DNA of 64,000 bases from an uncultured Oscillospiraceae bacterium. Its GTDB lineage: Bacteria > Bacillota > Clostridia > Oscillospirales > Oscillospiraceae. The position numbers were made by a program, and so were the translations under genes. The stretch is taken from the NCBI GenBank assembly GCA_934589525.1, contig CAKTOB010000006.1, positions 39,403 to 103,402 on the forward strand, written 5' to 3'. The stretch's first letter is position 1, and each line of letters opens with the position of its first letter. This document shows, piece after piece, positions 35,283-44,000 of the stretch. Below the pieces are notes generated by a model. That model saw only the letters and a program-made list of their open reading frames with translations. It was not told where the DNA came from and ran no database searches.

Positions 35283-36524
35283 ATGTACGACAAACGGTAT
35301 CCTGTGGATAACGAATGGGATGACGGGGTTTACGGCACCGGCTGCACCCAGCCCCCCAAAAACCATCGGGCATTTATTGGGGTGCTGCTGGTGGCGGTGA
35401 TCTTCCTGGGGGGCATTGCCACCTGTATGAGTGTGCTCAATGTCCGGCTCTTCCGGGAGCTTCGGAAAAGGGAAGAGGATGCCCTGACGGTGGCCTATGC
35501 CGTGCAGCAGACCCAGCCGGAGGTGCAGCAGGCCCCAACAGAGGCCCTGGACGGCCCAACGTTGGACCTCCACGCCGCCCCCAAGGCCCAAACCGATACC
35601 GGGGAGGGCCTGAGCCTGCAAGAAATCTATGAAAAGAACATCCCCTCGGTGGTGTCCGTCACCGCGGAAGGGATTCACGAGACCTCCACCGGCACCGGGG
35701 TGGTGCTGTCGGAAAACGGGTATCTGGTGACCAATTACCATGTGGTCAGCGGGGCCCGGCAGCTTCGCATCACCCTGACGGACCAGCGGGAGCTCATCGC
35801 CCAGGTGGTGGGCACAGACCCACTGTCCGATCTGGCGGTGCTCTATATTCGGGCAACGGACCTGGTGCCCGCCCAGTTCGGGGACTCGGAGAGCCTGCGG
35901 GTGGGGGATTCCGTGGTGGCCATCGGAGACCCCCTGGGGGTGGAGCTCCGGGGCACCATGACCAACGGCATCATCTCCGCCATCTCCCGGAACGTCCAGG
36001 TAGACGGCCGGTCCATGAATCTCATCCAGACCAACGCCGCCCTGAACTCCGGCAACTCCGGCGGGCCGCTCATCAATGCCTTCGGCCAGGTCATCGGCAT
36101 CAACACCATGAAAATCGGCACCTTTTCCGACAGCTCCGGGGTGGAGGGTCTGGGCTTTGCCATTCCCAGTGCCACGGTGCAGGATGTGGTGAACCAGATC
36201 ATCACCCAGGGCTATGTGTCCGGCCGGCCCTGGCTGGGCATCCAGGGGGAGGGCTTCTCCTCCTTCTACCAGCGGTTCTATCGGGTGCCCCGGGGCATTT
36301 GCATCACCGCCGTCCGGTCCGGCTCCCCGGCGGAGGCCGCGGGACTGGTGGCCGGAGACATTCTCACCGCCGCGGACCATGTGGCGGTATCCAGTATGGA
36401 CGACCTCACCTCTGTGCTCTACAGCCACGCCGTAGGGGACACCATGGTGCTGACCATCTACCGGGGCGGCGGCCAGGGAGATGTTACCGTAACTCTGACG
36501 GAAAGCCGGGGCAAAACCGGCTGA
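35283..36524 (+). CDS. htrA: HtrA/DegP-like membrane-anchored serine protease with PDZ domain
   Basis: 413 residues from the ATG at 35283, which has AGGAGGAGG just upstream. N-terminal cytoplasmic tail, one membrane helix (about 30-50), then an outward trypsin-like domain with the triad His153 (TNYHVVS), Asp183 (DPLSDLAVL) and Ser259 (NSGNSGGPL). The C-terminal PDZ domain is about 320-405 (GICITAVRSGSPAEAAGLVAGD). It degrades misfolded secreted proteins. It starts 11 bp after the kinase gene, so both are probably one operon. Confidence 0.93.
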   Translation: MYDKRYPVDNEWDDGVYGTGCTQPPKNHRAFIGVLLVAVIFLGGIATCMSVLNVRLFRELRKREEDALTVAYAVQQTQPEVQQAPTEALDGPTLDLHAAPKAQTDTGEGLSLQEIYEKNIPSVVSVTAEGIHETSTGTGVVLSENGYLVTNYHVVSGARQLRITLTDQRELIAQVVGTDPLSDLAVLYIRATDLVPAQFGDSESLRVGDSVVAIGDPLGVELRGTMTNGIISAISRNVQVDGRSMNLIQTNAALNSGNSGGPLINAFGQVIGINTMKIGTFSDSSGVEGLGFAIPSATVQDVVNQIITQGYVSGRPWLGIQGEGFSSFYQRFYRVPRGICITAVRSGSPAEAAGLVAGDILTAADHVAVSSMDDLTSVLYSHAVGDTMVLTIYRGGGQGDVTVTLTESRGKTG

Positions 36525-36551
36525 AGCCATTGAAAAATGGAGGAATTTGAA

Positions 36552-37286
36552 ATGGAAATGGTATATTCGCAGCGTTATGAGATCCGGGACAATATGGTGG
36601 ACTGCTTCGGGAATTTAAAGCCCGCCCAGATTCTTTTTATTGCCCAGGATATGGGTACGAAGCACTGCAAGGAGCTGTCCCTGAGCTACGAGGCCCTGGC
36701 GGGCCGGGGGCTTTTTTGGGCCGTGACCCGGCACCGGGTGCAGATCACCCGGATGCCCCGGTCCGGTGAGACCATCCGGGTGGAGACCTGGGCCATGCCC
36801 ACTACAAGGGTCGCCTACCCCAGAAGCGTGGTGGCCTATGACGAAGAGGGCCGGGAGTGCTTCCGCTCCATTACTTTGTGGGTCCTTATGACCCTGGACA
36901 CCCGGGTCATGATCCAGCCCGGCAAAACCGACATCCAAGTGGCGGGCACCCTGAGAGGGCTGGAGCTGTCTTCCCCCAAGGGCCTGGTGCCCCGGGACAT
37001 GGTCAATTCCAGCTTCCGCCGGGTGGCCTACTGCGACATTGATCGGAACGGCCACATGAACAACACCCGCTACATGGACTGGATCGACGACCTTTACGAC
37101 TGCGCCTTCCACAAAAACCATGCCCTGCGGGAGTTCACCGCCTGCTATCTCTCAGAGGTCCGGGAAAAGGATCTCATCGATATGCACTACGACATTCTGG
37201 AAGACGGCTGCGTCCAGGTAGACTTCCACCGCACCGCCAACGGCGAAGACCACCGGGTCTTTTCCGCCAGACTGCAATACACATAA
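36552..37286 (+). CDS. Acyl-ACP thioesterase (FatA/FatB family)
   Basis: Releases fatty acids from acyl carrier protein. 244 residues forming two hot-dog folds. First half: VDCFGNLKPAQILFIAQDMG and GLFWAVTRHRVQITRMP. Second half: RVAYCDIDRNGHMNNTRYMD, where the Asp, Asn and His (DxNxHxNN) supply the active site. The start at 36552 is chosen because GGAGG is eight bases upstream; an in-frame ATG at 36537 lacks one. It follows htrA closely and ends in a strong terminator. Confidence 0.9.
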   Translation: MEMVYSQRYEIRDNMVDCFGNLKPAQILFIAQDMGTKHCKELSLSYEALAGRGLFWAVTRHRVQITRMPRSGETIRVETWAMPTTRVAYPRSVVAYDEEGRECFRSITLWVLMTLDTRVMIQPGKTDIQVAGTLRGLELSSPKGLVPRDMVNSSFRRVAYCDIDRNGHMNNTRYMDWIDDLYDCAFHKNHALREFTACYLSEVREKDLIDMHYDILEDGCVQVDFHRTANGEDHRVFSARLQYT

Positions 37287-37320
37287 CTCTGTTTATAACT
37301 GCGTTCTGTAAACCAAGTTT

Positions 37321-37356
37321 CTCCACAGCTGTTCAAACAGCTGTGGAGATTTTTTC
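37321..37356 (+). terminator. Terminator after the thioesterase gene
   Basis: Perfect 12-bp stem CTCCACAGCTGT/ACAGCTGTGGAG (37321-37332, 37337-37348) followed by ATTTTTTC. The stem arms themselves contain CTGTGGAG, a DnaA-box-like word. Confidence 0.9.
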
Positions 37357-37406
37357 ACAGCCTCCCCCAAAAACCCTGGAAAACCCGGGGTTTTTTCCAA
37401 ACAGCC

Positions 37407-37471
37407 TGTGGAGAAACCTGTGGACAATGTGGATAACTCCTGTGGACAAGCCGGTGGAGAAGTGTGGAAAG
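37407..37471. promoter_or_regulatory. Dense DnaA-box cluster outside oriC
   Basis: Six 9-mers in 65 bp, all in one orientation: TGTGGAGAA (37407), TGTGGACAA (37419), TGTGGATAA (37428, exact consensus), TGTGGACAA (37441), GGTGGAGAA (37453) and TGTGGAAAG (37463). It lies in the gap before the rimP-nusA-infB operon, about 22 kb from oriC. Confidence 0.75.
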
Positions 37472-37486
37472 GAAAATTATGTCCCG

Positions 37487-37640
37487 CAAACATGTGTGCG
37501 AAAACATAGGCTGCTCGCTCGGAATGACATATCGCTGTGTGGTTCCGTTCGTCCGCACAGGTTGTATTCGTTGCGTTGCCAGCCCCTCGACGGAGCTGGG
37601 TGGCGAAAATCATCGCCGCTGCACAAGTGCATTTTCCAAA
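37487..37640. repeat. Repeat fragments before the rimP promoter (mosaic 9)
   Basis: The right end of a foldback element (GCTCGCTCGGAATGACATA, about 37513-37531), an ACAGGTTGTATTCGTTGCG segment, and a diverged GGCGAAAATCATCGCCGC element (37603-37620). No gene is seen. Confidence 0.65.
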
Positions 37641-37678
37641 AAATCGGTATAAAATCGGAATTTTTTAAGGTTTCCCTA

Positions 37679-37758
37679 TTGCATTACCGGGAAAATGGTG
37701 CTATAATCATCGTGAAAGAACGTAGGAAGAAAGAGAGGGGCGCGCCCCTCTCTTTCTT
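37679..37758 (+). promoter_or_regulatory. rimP operon promoter and leader hairpin
   Basis: TTGCAT (37679-37684), 17-bp spacer, TATAAT (37702-37707). Shortly after, a perfect 14-bp stem AAGAAAGAGAGGGG/CCCCTCTCTTTCTT with loop CGCG (37727-37758) without a following U run. Structured leaders before rimP (ylxS) are known in Firmicutes. Confidence 0.75.
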
Positions 37759-37789
37759 GTTGACCGGGACAGAAAGGAAGGTTGGTTCT

Positions 37790-38242
37790 ATGAAGGTTAC
37801 AGAGCAGGTGCAGCTTCTGGCCCTGCCGGTGGTGGAGGCCCAGGGGTGTTCCCTTTGGGATGTGGAATATGTGCGGGAGGGCTCCGAGTATTTCCTGCGG
37901 CTCTACATTGATAAGGACGGAGGCGTGGACATTGCGGACTGTGAGGCCATCTCCCGGGCCATGGACCCTATTCTGGACGAGAAAGACCCCATCCAGGGCA
38001 GCTATCACTTTGAGGTGTGCTCCGCGGGGCTGGAACGGGCGCTGAAGCGGCCCGGAGATTTTGAGCGCTTTATGGGCGCCCCCATTACCGTAAAGCTGTA
38101 CAGACCCTACAATGGGGTCAAGGAACTGCCCTGTGTGCTCCGGGGCTATGAGGACGGCCGTGTCACCGTAGAGGCCGGAAAAGAAACCATTACATTTGAA
38201 AAATCCCAGGTCGCCTTGGTGCGGCTTCGGGTGGAATTCTGA
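37790..38242 (+). CDS. rimP: Ribosome maturation factor RimP
   Basis: Acts in 30S subunit maturation. 150 residues from MKVTEQVQLLALPVVEAQGCSLWDVEYVREG. It has the LRLYIDKDGGVDIADCEAISRAMDPILDEKDPI region and the conserved YHFEVCSAGLERALKRPGDFERF. The upstream in-frame extension is repeat and leader DNA, so the ATG at 37790 is preferred. First gene of the rimP-nusA-rnpM-ylxQ-infB-rbfA-nrnA-truB run. Confidence 0.93.
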   Translation: MKVTEQVQLLALPVVEAQGCSLWDVEYVREGSEYFLRLYIDKDGGVDIADCEAISRAMDPILDEKDPIQGSYHFEVCSAGLERALKRPGDFERFMGAPITVKLYRPYNGVKELPCVLRGYEDGRVTVEAGKETITFEKSQVALVRLRVEF

Positions 38243-38260
38243 TTGGAGGAACGAATCACC

Positions 38261-39397
38261 ATGGCAAGAAAAACAAAAGCTGCCAAGCAGGAGCCCCAGA
38301 TCGATGTCGGGGCAGAGATCTTCGCAAGTCTGCGGGAGCTGGAAAAGCTGAAGGGTATCCCCGTTGATTATATGGTGGAGCGGCTGAAGCAGGCTCTGGC
38401 CAACGCCTACCGGAAGGACCGGGAGGATCACCGGGACGTGCCCGCGGACAATGTGGTCGTGAACCTGGATGAGCACGGCCTGAGCATTCACCTGATCAAG
38501 ACCGCCGTGGAAGAGGTGGAGGATACGGCCCTGGAGATCCAGATGGATGCCGCCCGGCGCTATAACCCCACCGTCCAGCCCGGAGAGCCTGTCAGCATCC
38601 CCGTGGACTACCAGAAGTTCGGCCGCATCGCCGCCCAGACCGCCAAGCAGGTGGTCATCCAGGGCATCCGGGAGGCCGAGCGGGGAGTCATGTATGAGAG
38701 CTATTCCAGCAAGGCCCAGGAGCTGCTCACCGGCACCGTCACCAAAATCGCCCCTGTCAGCGGCGAGGTGCTGCTGCGGGTGGGCCAGGGCAACGAGGTT
38801 TCCGAGGCCGTGCTCCGCTCCACCGAGCAGATCCCCGGCGAGACCTATGTGGAAGGCCAGATCCTGAAGGTCTATGTGCTGGACGTGCGGAAGAACGACC
38901 GGGGCCCCCTGGTCCAGGTTTCCCGCACCCATCCCAACCTGGTGCGCCGGCTCTTTGAGCTGGAGACCCCGGAAATCGCCGAGGGTCAGGTGGAAATTCG
39001 CAACATCGCCCGGGAGCCCGGCTCCCGCTCCAAGATGGCCGTTCGGGCCGCCATGGAGGGCGTTGATCCCGTGGGTGCCTGTGTAGGCCCCAGAGGCGGC
39101 CGTGTGGGTGCCGTCGTAGAAGAGCTCCACGGGGAGAAGATCGAGATCGTGGTCTGGAGCGAAGACCCCTGCCAGTATGTGAAGGCTGCCCTCAGCCCCG
39201 CGGATGTGCTGTCCGTGGCCCTGATCCCCGGCCAGAAGGCTTGCAGCGTGGTGGTCCCCGACGACCAGCTGAGTCTCGCCATCGGCAAGGAAGGCCAGAA
39301 CGCCCGCCTGGCCGCCAAGCTCACCGGCTACAAGATCGACATCAAGTCCGCCTCTCAAGTTCAGGAACCGGCGGAAGATGCTTCTGAGGAAGCGTAA
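38261..39397 (+). CDS. nusA: Transcription termination/antitermination protein NusA
   Basis: Binds RNA polymerase and modulates pausing and termination. 378 residues from MARKTKAAKQ, with GGAGGA ten bases upstream. N-terminal RNA polymerase-binding domain (10-135), S1 domain (about 145-210), then two KH domains with DPVGACVGPRGGRVGAVV and LSLAIGKEGQNARLAAKLTG. It lacks the acidic C-terminal repeats of E. coli NusA, as is normal in Firmicutes. A repeat element separates it from rnpM. Confidence 0.95.
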   Translation: MARKTKAAKQEPQIDVGAEIFASLRELEKLKGIPVDYMVERLKQALANAYRKDREDHRDVPADNVVVNLDEHGLSIHLIKTAVEEVEDTALEIQMDAARRYNPTVQPGEPVSIPVDYQKFGRIAAQTAKQVVIQGIREAERGVMYESYSSKAQELLTGTVTKIAPVSGEVLLRVGQGNEVSEAVLRSTEQIPGETYVEGQILKVYVLDVRKNDRGPLVQVSRTHPNLVRRLFELETPEIAEGQVEIRNIAREPGSRSKMAVRAAMEGVDPVGACVGPRGGRVGAVVEELHGEKIEIVVWSEDPCQYVKAALSPADVLSVALIPGQKACSVVVPDDQLSLAIGKEGQNARLAAKLTGYKIDIKSASQVQEPAEDASEEA

Positions 39398-39431
39398 GCG
39401 TACTTTGTAACGGCCAGCAATGATCGGAGGA

Positions 39432-39560
39432 GAATTGACAATTGACAATTGACAGTTGACAATTGCGGTGATACCTTCGGAATTGATTTTAAAATGATTC
39501 ATCTGTCCCTCCGGGGACGCATATAATTGTCAATTGTTCATTGTCAATTGTCAATTCAAA
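39432..39560. repeat. Short bracketed element inside the nusA operon (mosaic 10)
   Basis: GACAATTG/GACAGTTG array (39434-39464) and inverted CAATTGTC array (39525-39557) around 60 bp containing TTTTAAAATGATTCAT and GTCCCTCCGGGGAC. The inner words match those of the element at 10512-10672. It lies between nusA and the rnpM ribosome site and must be transcribed. Confidence 0.78.
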
Positions 39561-39578
39561 AAGAGGAGGGGGTTCGAC

Positions 39579-39848
39579 ATGCAGAAAAAAATCCCTCAGC
39601 GGCAGTGTATGGGCTGTCGGGAGCGTAAGGCGAAGAAGGAGCTGATCCGTGTGGTTCGGGGGGTAGACGGAACCGTTTCCCTGGACTTCAGCGGCAAGGC
39701 CCCGGGCCGGGGCGCTTACCTGTGCCCCAGTGCCGAGTGCCTGAAAAAAGCCATCCGTTCCAAGGCGCTGGACCGGAGCCTGGAAACGCAGATCCCCCAG
39801 GAGGTTTACGACCGCCTGGAAAAGGAAATGGAGCAGAACAATGGATAA
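39579..39848 (+). CDS. rnpM: RNase P modulator RnpM (YlxR)
   Basis: 89 residues from MQKKIPQRQCMGCRERK, the YlxR signature with its CxGC knuckle, then GRGAYLCPSAECLKKAIRSK. Family work in Bacillus links it to RNase P control. GAGGAGGGGG precedes the ATG at 39579. Its end overlaps ylxQ by 8 bp. Confidence 0.93.
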   Translation: MQKKIPQRQCMGCRERKAKKELIRVVRGVDGTVSLDFSGKAPGRGAYLCPSAECLKKAIRSKALDRSLETQIPQEVYDRLEKEMEQNNG

Positions 39849-40269
39849 AGCCCTGAATTATCTGGCCCTGGCCCGGAAGGGCGGCCTGGCGGAGCTGGGA
39901 GAAGAGCCCGTAGGCGGTGCCGCCCGGGCAGGAAAGGCCTATGTGATACTGGTTGCTTCCGATGCCTCAGACCACACCTGGCGCAGAGCCAAAAGCTACG
40001 CCGCAGGCACCGAGCAGCAGTGTCTCCGGCTGCCCTATACCAAAGACCAGCTGGGAGAGACCATCGGAAGAGATGCCCTGGCCATGGCCGCCATTACCGA
40101 TGTGTCCCTGGCCCTGGCCCTGACCAAGTCCCTTCCTGAGGCGGAAAAGTATAAGGAGGCCCTGGAGGTTTTGGAAGCAAAATCCCAAAAGGCCAAAAAA
40201 CGCCAGGCGGAGGCCAAGGCCCACGCCCGGAACCTGAGAACAGGAAAGAAGAAACATGCAGCAAAGTAA
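39841..40269 (+). CDS. ylxQ: L7Ae-family RNA-binding protein YlxQ
   Basis: 142 residues. The L7Ae/L30e fold spans about 1-105 ([17 protein letters not shown]..., [21 protein letters not shown]). A basic Lys/Ala/Arg-rich tail ([18 protein letters not shown]) extends beyond the usual about 100 residues. It is expected to bind kink-turn RNA near the ribosome. Overlaps rnpM, and lies 29 bp before infB. Confidence 0.9.
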   Translation: MDKALNYLALARKGGLAELGEEPVGGAARAGKAYVILVASDASDHTWRRAKSYAAGTEQQCLRLPYTKDQLGETIGRDALAMAAITDVSLALALTKSLPEAEKYKEALEVLEAKSQKAKKRQAEAKAHARNLRTGKKKHAAK

Positions 40270-40298
40270 TATCGTCTATAGTGGAGGTGCGTTCATAT

Positions 40299-42638
40299 AT
40301 GAGTTTTGTGAAGTATCGATTGAAGGAAGTTGCCGCGGATTTTGGTGTTGCCCCTAAGGAAATTGCGGATATTGTGGGCAAGTTTTCCGAAAAGCCCAAG
40401 TCCAATTCCCAGGTGCTCACCGACAGCGAGCTCAACGCGGTGTTTGAGGTCATGACCCAGACCCACCAGATCGATTCCATCGAGCAGGTCTTTGCCGCTC
40501 AGAATCAGAAGGCCAAGGAGGCCCCCAAGAAGGAAAAGGAAGCCCCTAAGGAAAACCCCAAGGAAGCCCCCAAGCAGGAAGCCGCTCCTCAGGAAGCCAA
40601 GAAGGAAGCCGCCCCTGCCAAGGCCGAAAAGCCCAAGGAGCCGGAACGGAAGCGGGAGCGCCGGGTGGTGGATACCTCTGCCGTGCAGGTAAACTCCGCC
40701 CGGTTTGACGACCGGGTGGATGCGCTGGTCTCCGAGCGGGTGCAGAACTACCAGGGCGGCAAGCAGCGCATCGGCGGCAAAAAGGGCCAGCAGCAGAACA
40801 AGAAGGACAACAAGTTCCGGGGCAACAAGTCCCGCAACGAAGAGCAGGAGAAAATGCGCCGCCTGCAAATGGAGGTGGCCCGGAAGGCCCCCCTTACCGT
40901 AAAGATCCCCGAGGAGATCACGGTCGGCGAGCTGGCTTCCCGGATGAAGAAGACCGCCGGTGAAGTCATCAAGCTGCTGATGAAGAACGGCATCATGGCC
41001 GCCATCAATCAGACCATCGACTTTGATACCGCCGAATATGTGGCCACGGAAATGGGCTGCAAGGTGGAAAAGGAAGTCACCGTGACCATTGAAGAGCGGA
41101 TCATCGACGACCATGTGGATACCGCCGAAGAGCTGGAGACCCGGGCCCCCGTGGTAGTGGTCATGGGCCACGTTGACCACGGCAAGACCTCCTTGCTGGA
41201 TGCCATCCGGAAGACCTCCGTCACCACCGGCGAGGCCGGCGGCATCACCCAGCACATCGGTGCCTATACCGTGGATGTAGGCGGCAAGTCCGTGACCTTC
41301 CTGGATACCCCGGGCCACGCCGCCTTTACCTCCATGCGTGCCCGCGGCGCCATGTGTACCGACATTGCCATTCTGGTGGTGGCCGCCGACGACGGCATCA
41401 TGCCCCAGACCATTGAGTCCATCAACCACGCCAAGGCCGCCAATGTGCCCATCATCGTGGCCATCAACAAAATGGACAAGCCCACCGCCAATCCCGACAA
41501 GATCAAGGAGCAGCTGACCAAGTATGACCTGATCCCCGAGGAATGGGGCGGCGACACCATCATTGCGCCCATCTCCGCCAAGACCGGCATGGGCCTGGAC
41601 AATCTGCTGGAAATGGTCATCCTCACCGCCGAGGTCCAGGACCTGAAGGCCAACCCCAACCGCCGGGGCAAGGGTACCGTCATCGAAGCCCGTCTGGATA
41701 AGACCCGGGGCCCCATCGCCACGCTGCTGGTGCAGAACGGCACCCTGAAGCAGGGCGACATCATCATTGCCGGTACCGCCGTAGGCCGTGTCCGTGTCAT
41801 GACCAACGACAAGGGCCGCACCGTGAAGGCCGCCGGTCCCTCCACCCCCGTGGAGATCACCGGTCTTGCGGATGTGCCCGCCCCCGGTGACGAGTTTGAC
41901 GTGGTCACCGACGAGCGCATGGCCCGGGAGCTGGTAGAGCAGCGCCGCCAGGCCGCCAAGGACGCCGCCGCCCGGATGCAGCAGAAGGTCACCCTGGACA
42001 ATCTGTTTGCCCGGATGCAGGAGGGCGAAATGAAGGAGCTGCCTCTGATCGTCAAGGCCGACGTCCAGGGCTCCGCCGAGGCCGTGAAGGCCTCCCTGGA
42101 AAAGATCTCCAACGAGGAGGTCCGTGTCCGGGTCATCCATACGGGCGTTGGCGCCATCAACGAAAGCGACGTGCTGCTGGCCTCCACCTCCGGTGCCATC
42201 ATCGTGGGCTTCAACGTCCGGGCCGATGCCGGTGCCCAGGCTTCCATTGCCCGGTCCAACGTAGACATCCGGTACTACCGGGTCATTTACGATGCCATTG
42301 ACGAGATCGAGTCCGCCATGAAGGGCATGCTGGCACCCAAGTTTGAGGAAGTGGTCATCGGCCACGCCGAGGTCCGCATGACCTACAAGGTCAGCGCCGT
42401 GGGCACCATTGCCGGCTGTATGGTGAAGGACGGCAAGGTCACCAGAGACTCCCAGGTCCGGGTGCTCCGGGACAACATCGTCATTCACGAGGGCGAGGTG
42501 GGCTCCCTGCAGCGGTTTAAGGATGCCGCCAAGGAGGTCACTGCCGGTTACGAGTGCGGTATGTCCATCCTCAAGTTCAATGACATCAAGGAAGGCGACA
42601 TCTTCGAGTGCTTTGTCATGCAGGAGATCAAGCGGTAA
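40299..42638 (+). CDS. infB: Translation initiation factor IF-2
   Basis: GTPase that brings initiator tRNA to the ribosome. 779 residues from [17 protein letters not shown] (GGAGGT ten bases upstream). The N-terminal helical domain is followed by a long Lys/Glu/Pro/Ala-rich linker (about 70-135) and an IF2_N repeat ([20 protein letters not shown]). The G domain has GHVDHGKT (G1), DTPGHAAF (G3) and NKMDKP (G4). Domains II, III and IV follow, ending [11 protein letters not shown]. Normal arrangement. Confidence 0.97.
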   Translation: MSFVKYRLKEVAADFGVAPKEIADIVGKFSEKPKSNSQVLTDSELNAVFEVMTQTHQIDSIEQVFAAQNQKAKEAPKKEKEAPKENPKEAPKQEAAPQEAKKEAAPAKAEKPKEPERKRERRVVDTSAVQVNSARFDDRVDALVSERVQNYQGGKQRIGGKKGQQQNKKDNKFRGNKSRNEEQEKMRRLQMEVARKAPLTVKIPEEITVGELASRMKKTAGEVIKLLMKNGIMAAINQTIDFDTAEYVATEMGCKVEKEVTVTIEERIIDDHVDTAEELETRAPVVVVMGHVDHGKTSLLDAIRKTSVTTGEAGGITQHIGAYTVDVGGKSVTFLDTPGHAAFTSMRARGAMCTDIAILVVAADDGIMPQTIESINHAKAANVPIIVAINKMDKPTANPDKIKEQLTKYDLIPEEWGGDTIIAPISAKTGMGLDNLLEMVILTAEVQDLKANPNRRGKGTVIEARLDKTRGPIATLLVQNGTLKQGDIIIAGTAVGRVRVMTNDKGRTVKAAGPSTPVEITGLADVPAPGDEFDVVTDERMARELVEQRRQAAKDAAARMQQKVTLDNLFARMQEGEMKELPLIVKADVQGSAEAVKASLEKISNEEVRVRVIHTGVGAINESDVLLASTSGAIIVGFNVRADAGAQASIARSNVDIRYYRVIYDAIDEIESAMKGMLAPKFEEVVIGHAEVRMTYKVSAVGTIAGCMVKDGKVTRDSQVRVLRDNIVIHEGEVGSLQRFKDAAKEVTAGYECGMSILKFNDIKEGDIFECFVMQEIKR

Positions 42639-42700
42639 ATACAACATTGCTGCCCCCAATTTTTGGGGGCAGCCGGCTATAGAACAAGGAGGATGACATT

Positions 42701-43069
42701 ATGGCATCCAATCGGATCAACAGAATCAACGAAGAGATCATGAAGGAGCTGTCAAGTCTTTTGCGGACCGTGAAAGACCCCAGAGTCCAGGACACCATGA
42801 TCTCCATCACCCGGGTGGAAACCACCCCGGACCTGCGCTATACCAAGGTCTATGTCAGCTTTTTGCAGGAGGACCGGGCGAAAAACGCGTTGCTGGGCCT
42901 CAAATCCGCCGGTGGGTATCTCCGCCGGGAGCTGGGCCATGCCTTGCAGCTGCGCTACGCCCCGGAAATCGTCTGGGCCGAGGACGACAGCATTGCCTAC
43001 GGCGCAAAGATGCTGGAGCTCATCAACTCTCTGGAGGTCAGCCATGACGAAGAGCCTGCAGAGGATTGA
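42701..43069 (+). CDS. rbfA: Ribosome-binding factor A
   Basis: 30S maturation factor with a KH-like fold. 122 residues starting MASNRINRINEEIMKELSSLL, then DPRVQDTMISITRVETTPDLRYTKVYVS and LRYAPEIVWAEDDSIAYGAKM, all family hallmarks. ACAAGGAGG precedes the ATG. Its end overlaps the nrnA start by 26 bp. Confidence 0.95.
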   Translation: MASNRINRINEEIMKELSSLLRTVKDPRVQDTMISITRVETTPDLRYTKVYVSFLQEDRAKNALLGLKSAGGYLRRELGHALQLRYAPEIVWAEDDSIAYGAKMLELINSLEVSHDEEPAED

Positions 43070-44000
43070 CGCGGCGGCCTTTCTGCTGCACCACGATCAG
43101 TATGTGATCTTGACCCATGTGCGGCCTGACGGAGACACCCTGGGCAGCGCCTCGGCCCTGTGCCTGGGGCTGCGGAGCCTGGGAAAAACCGCCTATATCC
43201 TGGAAAACACCGGAGTCAGCCCCCGTTTTTCCTGGATGGTAGAGGGCCTGACCACCCAAACCGTGGGAGAAAAGGACACCGTGATCTCCGCGGACGTGGC
43301 CTCCCCCGGCATGCTGCCGGACAACGCCCAGCCGCTGCTGGGAAGAGTTTCTCTGCGCATCGACCACCACGGCTCTGCCACCTCCTTTTCCGATCTGGAG
43401 CTGGTAGACCCGGACAGCGCCTCCTGCGCCGAGGTGGTCTTTGATGTATTGGAGCTCATGGACTGCCGCCGGAGCCCGGAGATCATGGACAGGCTCTATG
43501 TGGGACTTTCCACGGATACCGGCTGCTTCCGCTTTGCCAATACCACCGCCCACACCTTCAAAACCGCCGCAGTCTGCGCCCAGGCCGGGGCCCGAATCTA
43601 TGAGCTGAACCAGGAGCTCTTTGAGACCAACACCCTGGGCAAGCTCCGGATGCAGGGCTGGATCGTAGAGCATATGCGGCTGCTGCGGCAGGGCTCCATG
43701 GCCATCTGCGCCATTCCCCGGACGGTAGAGCAGGAGCTGGGGGTCACCAGCGACGACATGGACAATATTTCCAACTTCCCCCGGACCGTGGCCGGTGTGA
43801 ACATCGCGGCCACCCTGCGGGAAACCGAGGACGGCCTGGTGAAGATCTCCGTCCGGGCGGTGCCGGGGTATGACGCCACCTTGATCGCCGAGAGCTTCGG
43901 CGGCGGCGGTCACAAGGGTGCCGCCGGGGCCAGCCTCCATGTGCCCATGGCCCAGGCGGAAGCGCTGGTGGAAAAAGCCATGATGGAGTGCTGCCAATGA
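43044..44000 (+). CDS. nrnA: Bifunctional oligoribonuclease/pAp phosphatase NrnA (DHH-DHHA1)
   Basis: Degrades nano-RNA and dephosphorylates pAp. 318 residues from MTKSLQRIDAAAFLL; GGAGGT stands five bases before this ATG. DHH domain: THVRPDGDTLGSASAL (metal Asp motifs), DVASPG and the RIDHHGSA motif. DHHA1 domain: GGGGHKGAAGA near the C-terminus. It overlaps both rbfA and truB, showing coupled translation. Confidence 0.93.
   Translation: MTKSLQRIDAAAFLLHHDQYVILTHVRPDGDTLGSASALCLGLRSLGKTAYILENTGVSPRFSWMVEGLTTQTVGEKDTVISADVASPGMLPDNAQPLLGRVSLRIDHHGSATSFSDLELVDPDSASCAEVVFDVLELMDCRRSPEIMDRLYVGLSTDTGCFRFANTTAHTFKTAAVCAQAGARIYELNQELFETNTLGKLRMQGWIVEHMRLLRQGSMAICAIPRTVEQELGVTSDDMDNISNFPRTVAGVNIAATLRETEDGLVKISVRAVPGYDATLIAESFGGGGHKGAAGASLHVPMAQAEALVEKAMMECCQ

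Noticed and set aside
37676..39502. 608-codon minus-strand frame opposite rimP and nusA
   Set aside because: Antisense to conserved genes; it ends in translated repeat sequence (NCQLSIVN).
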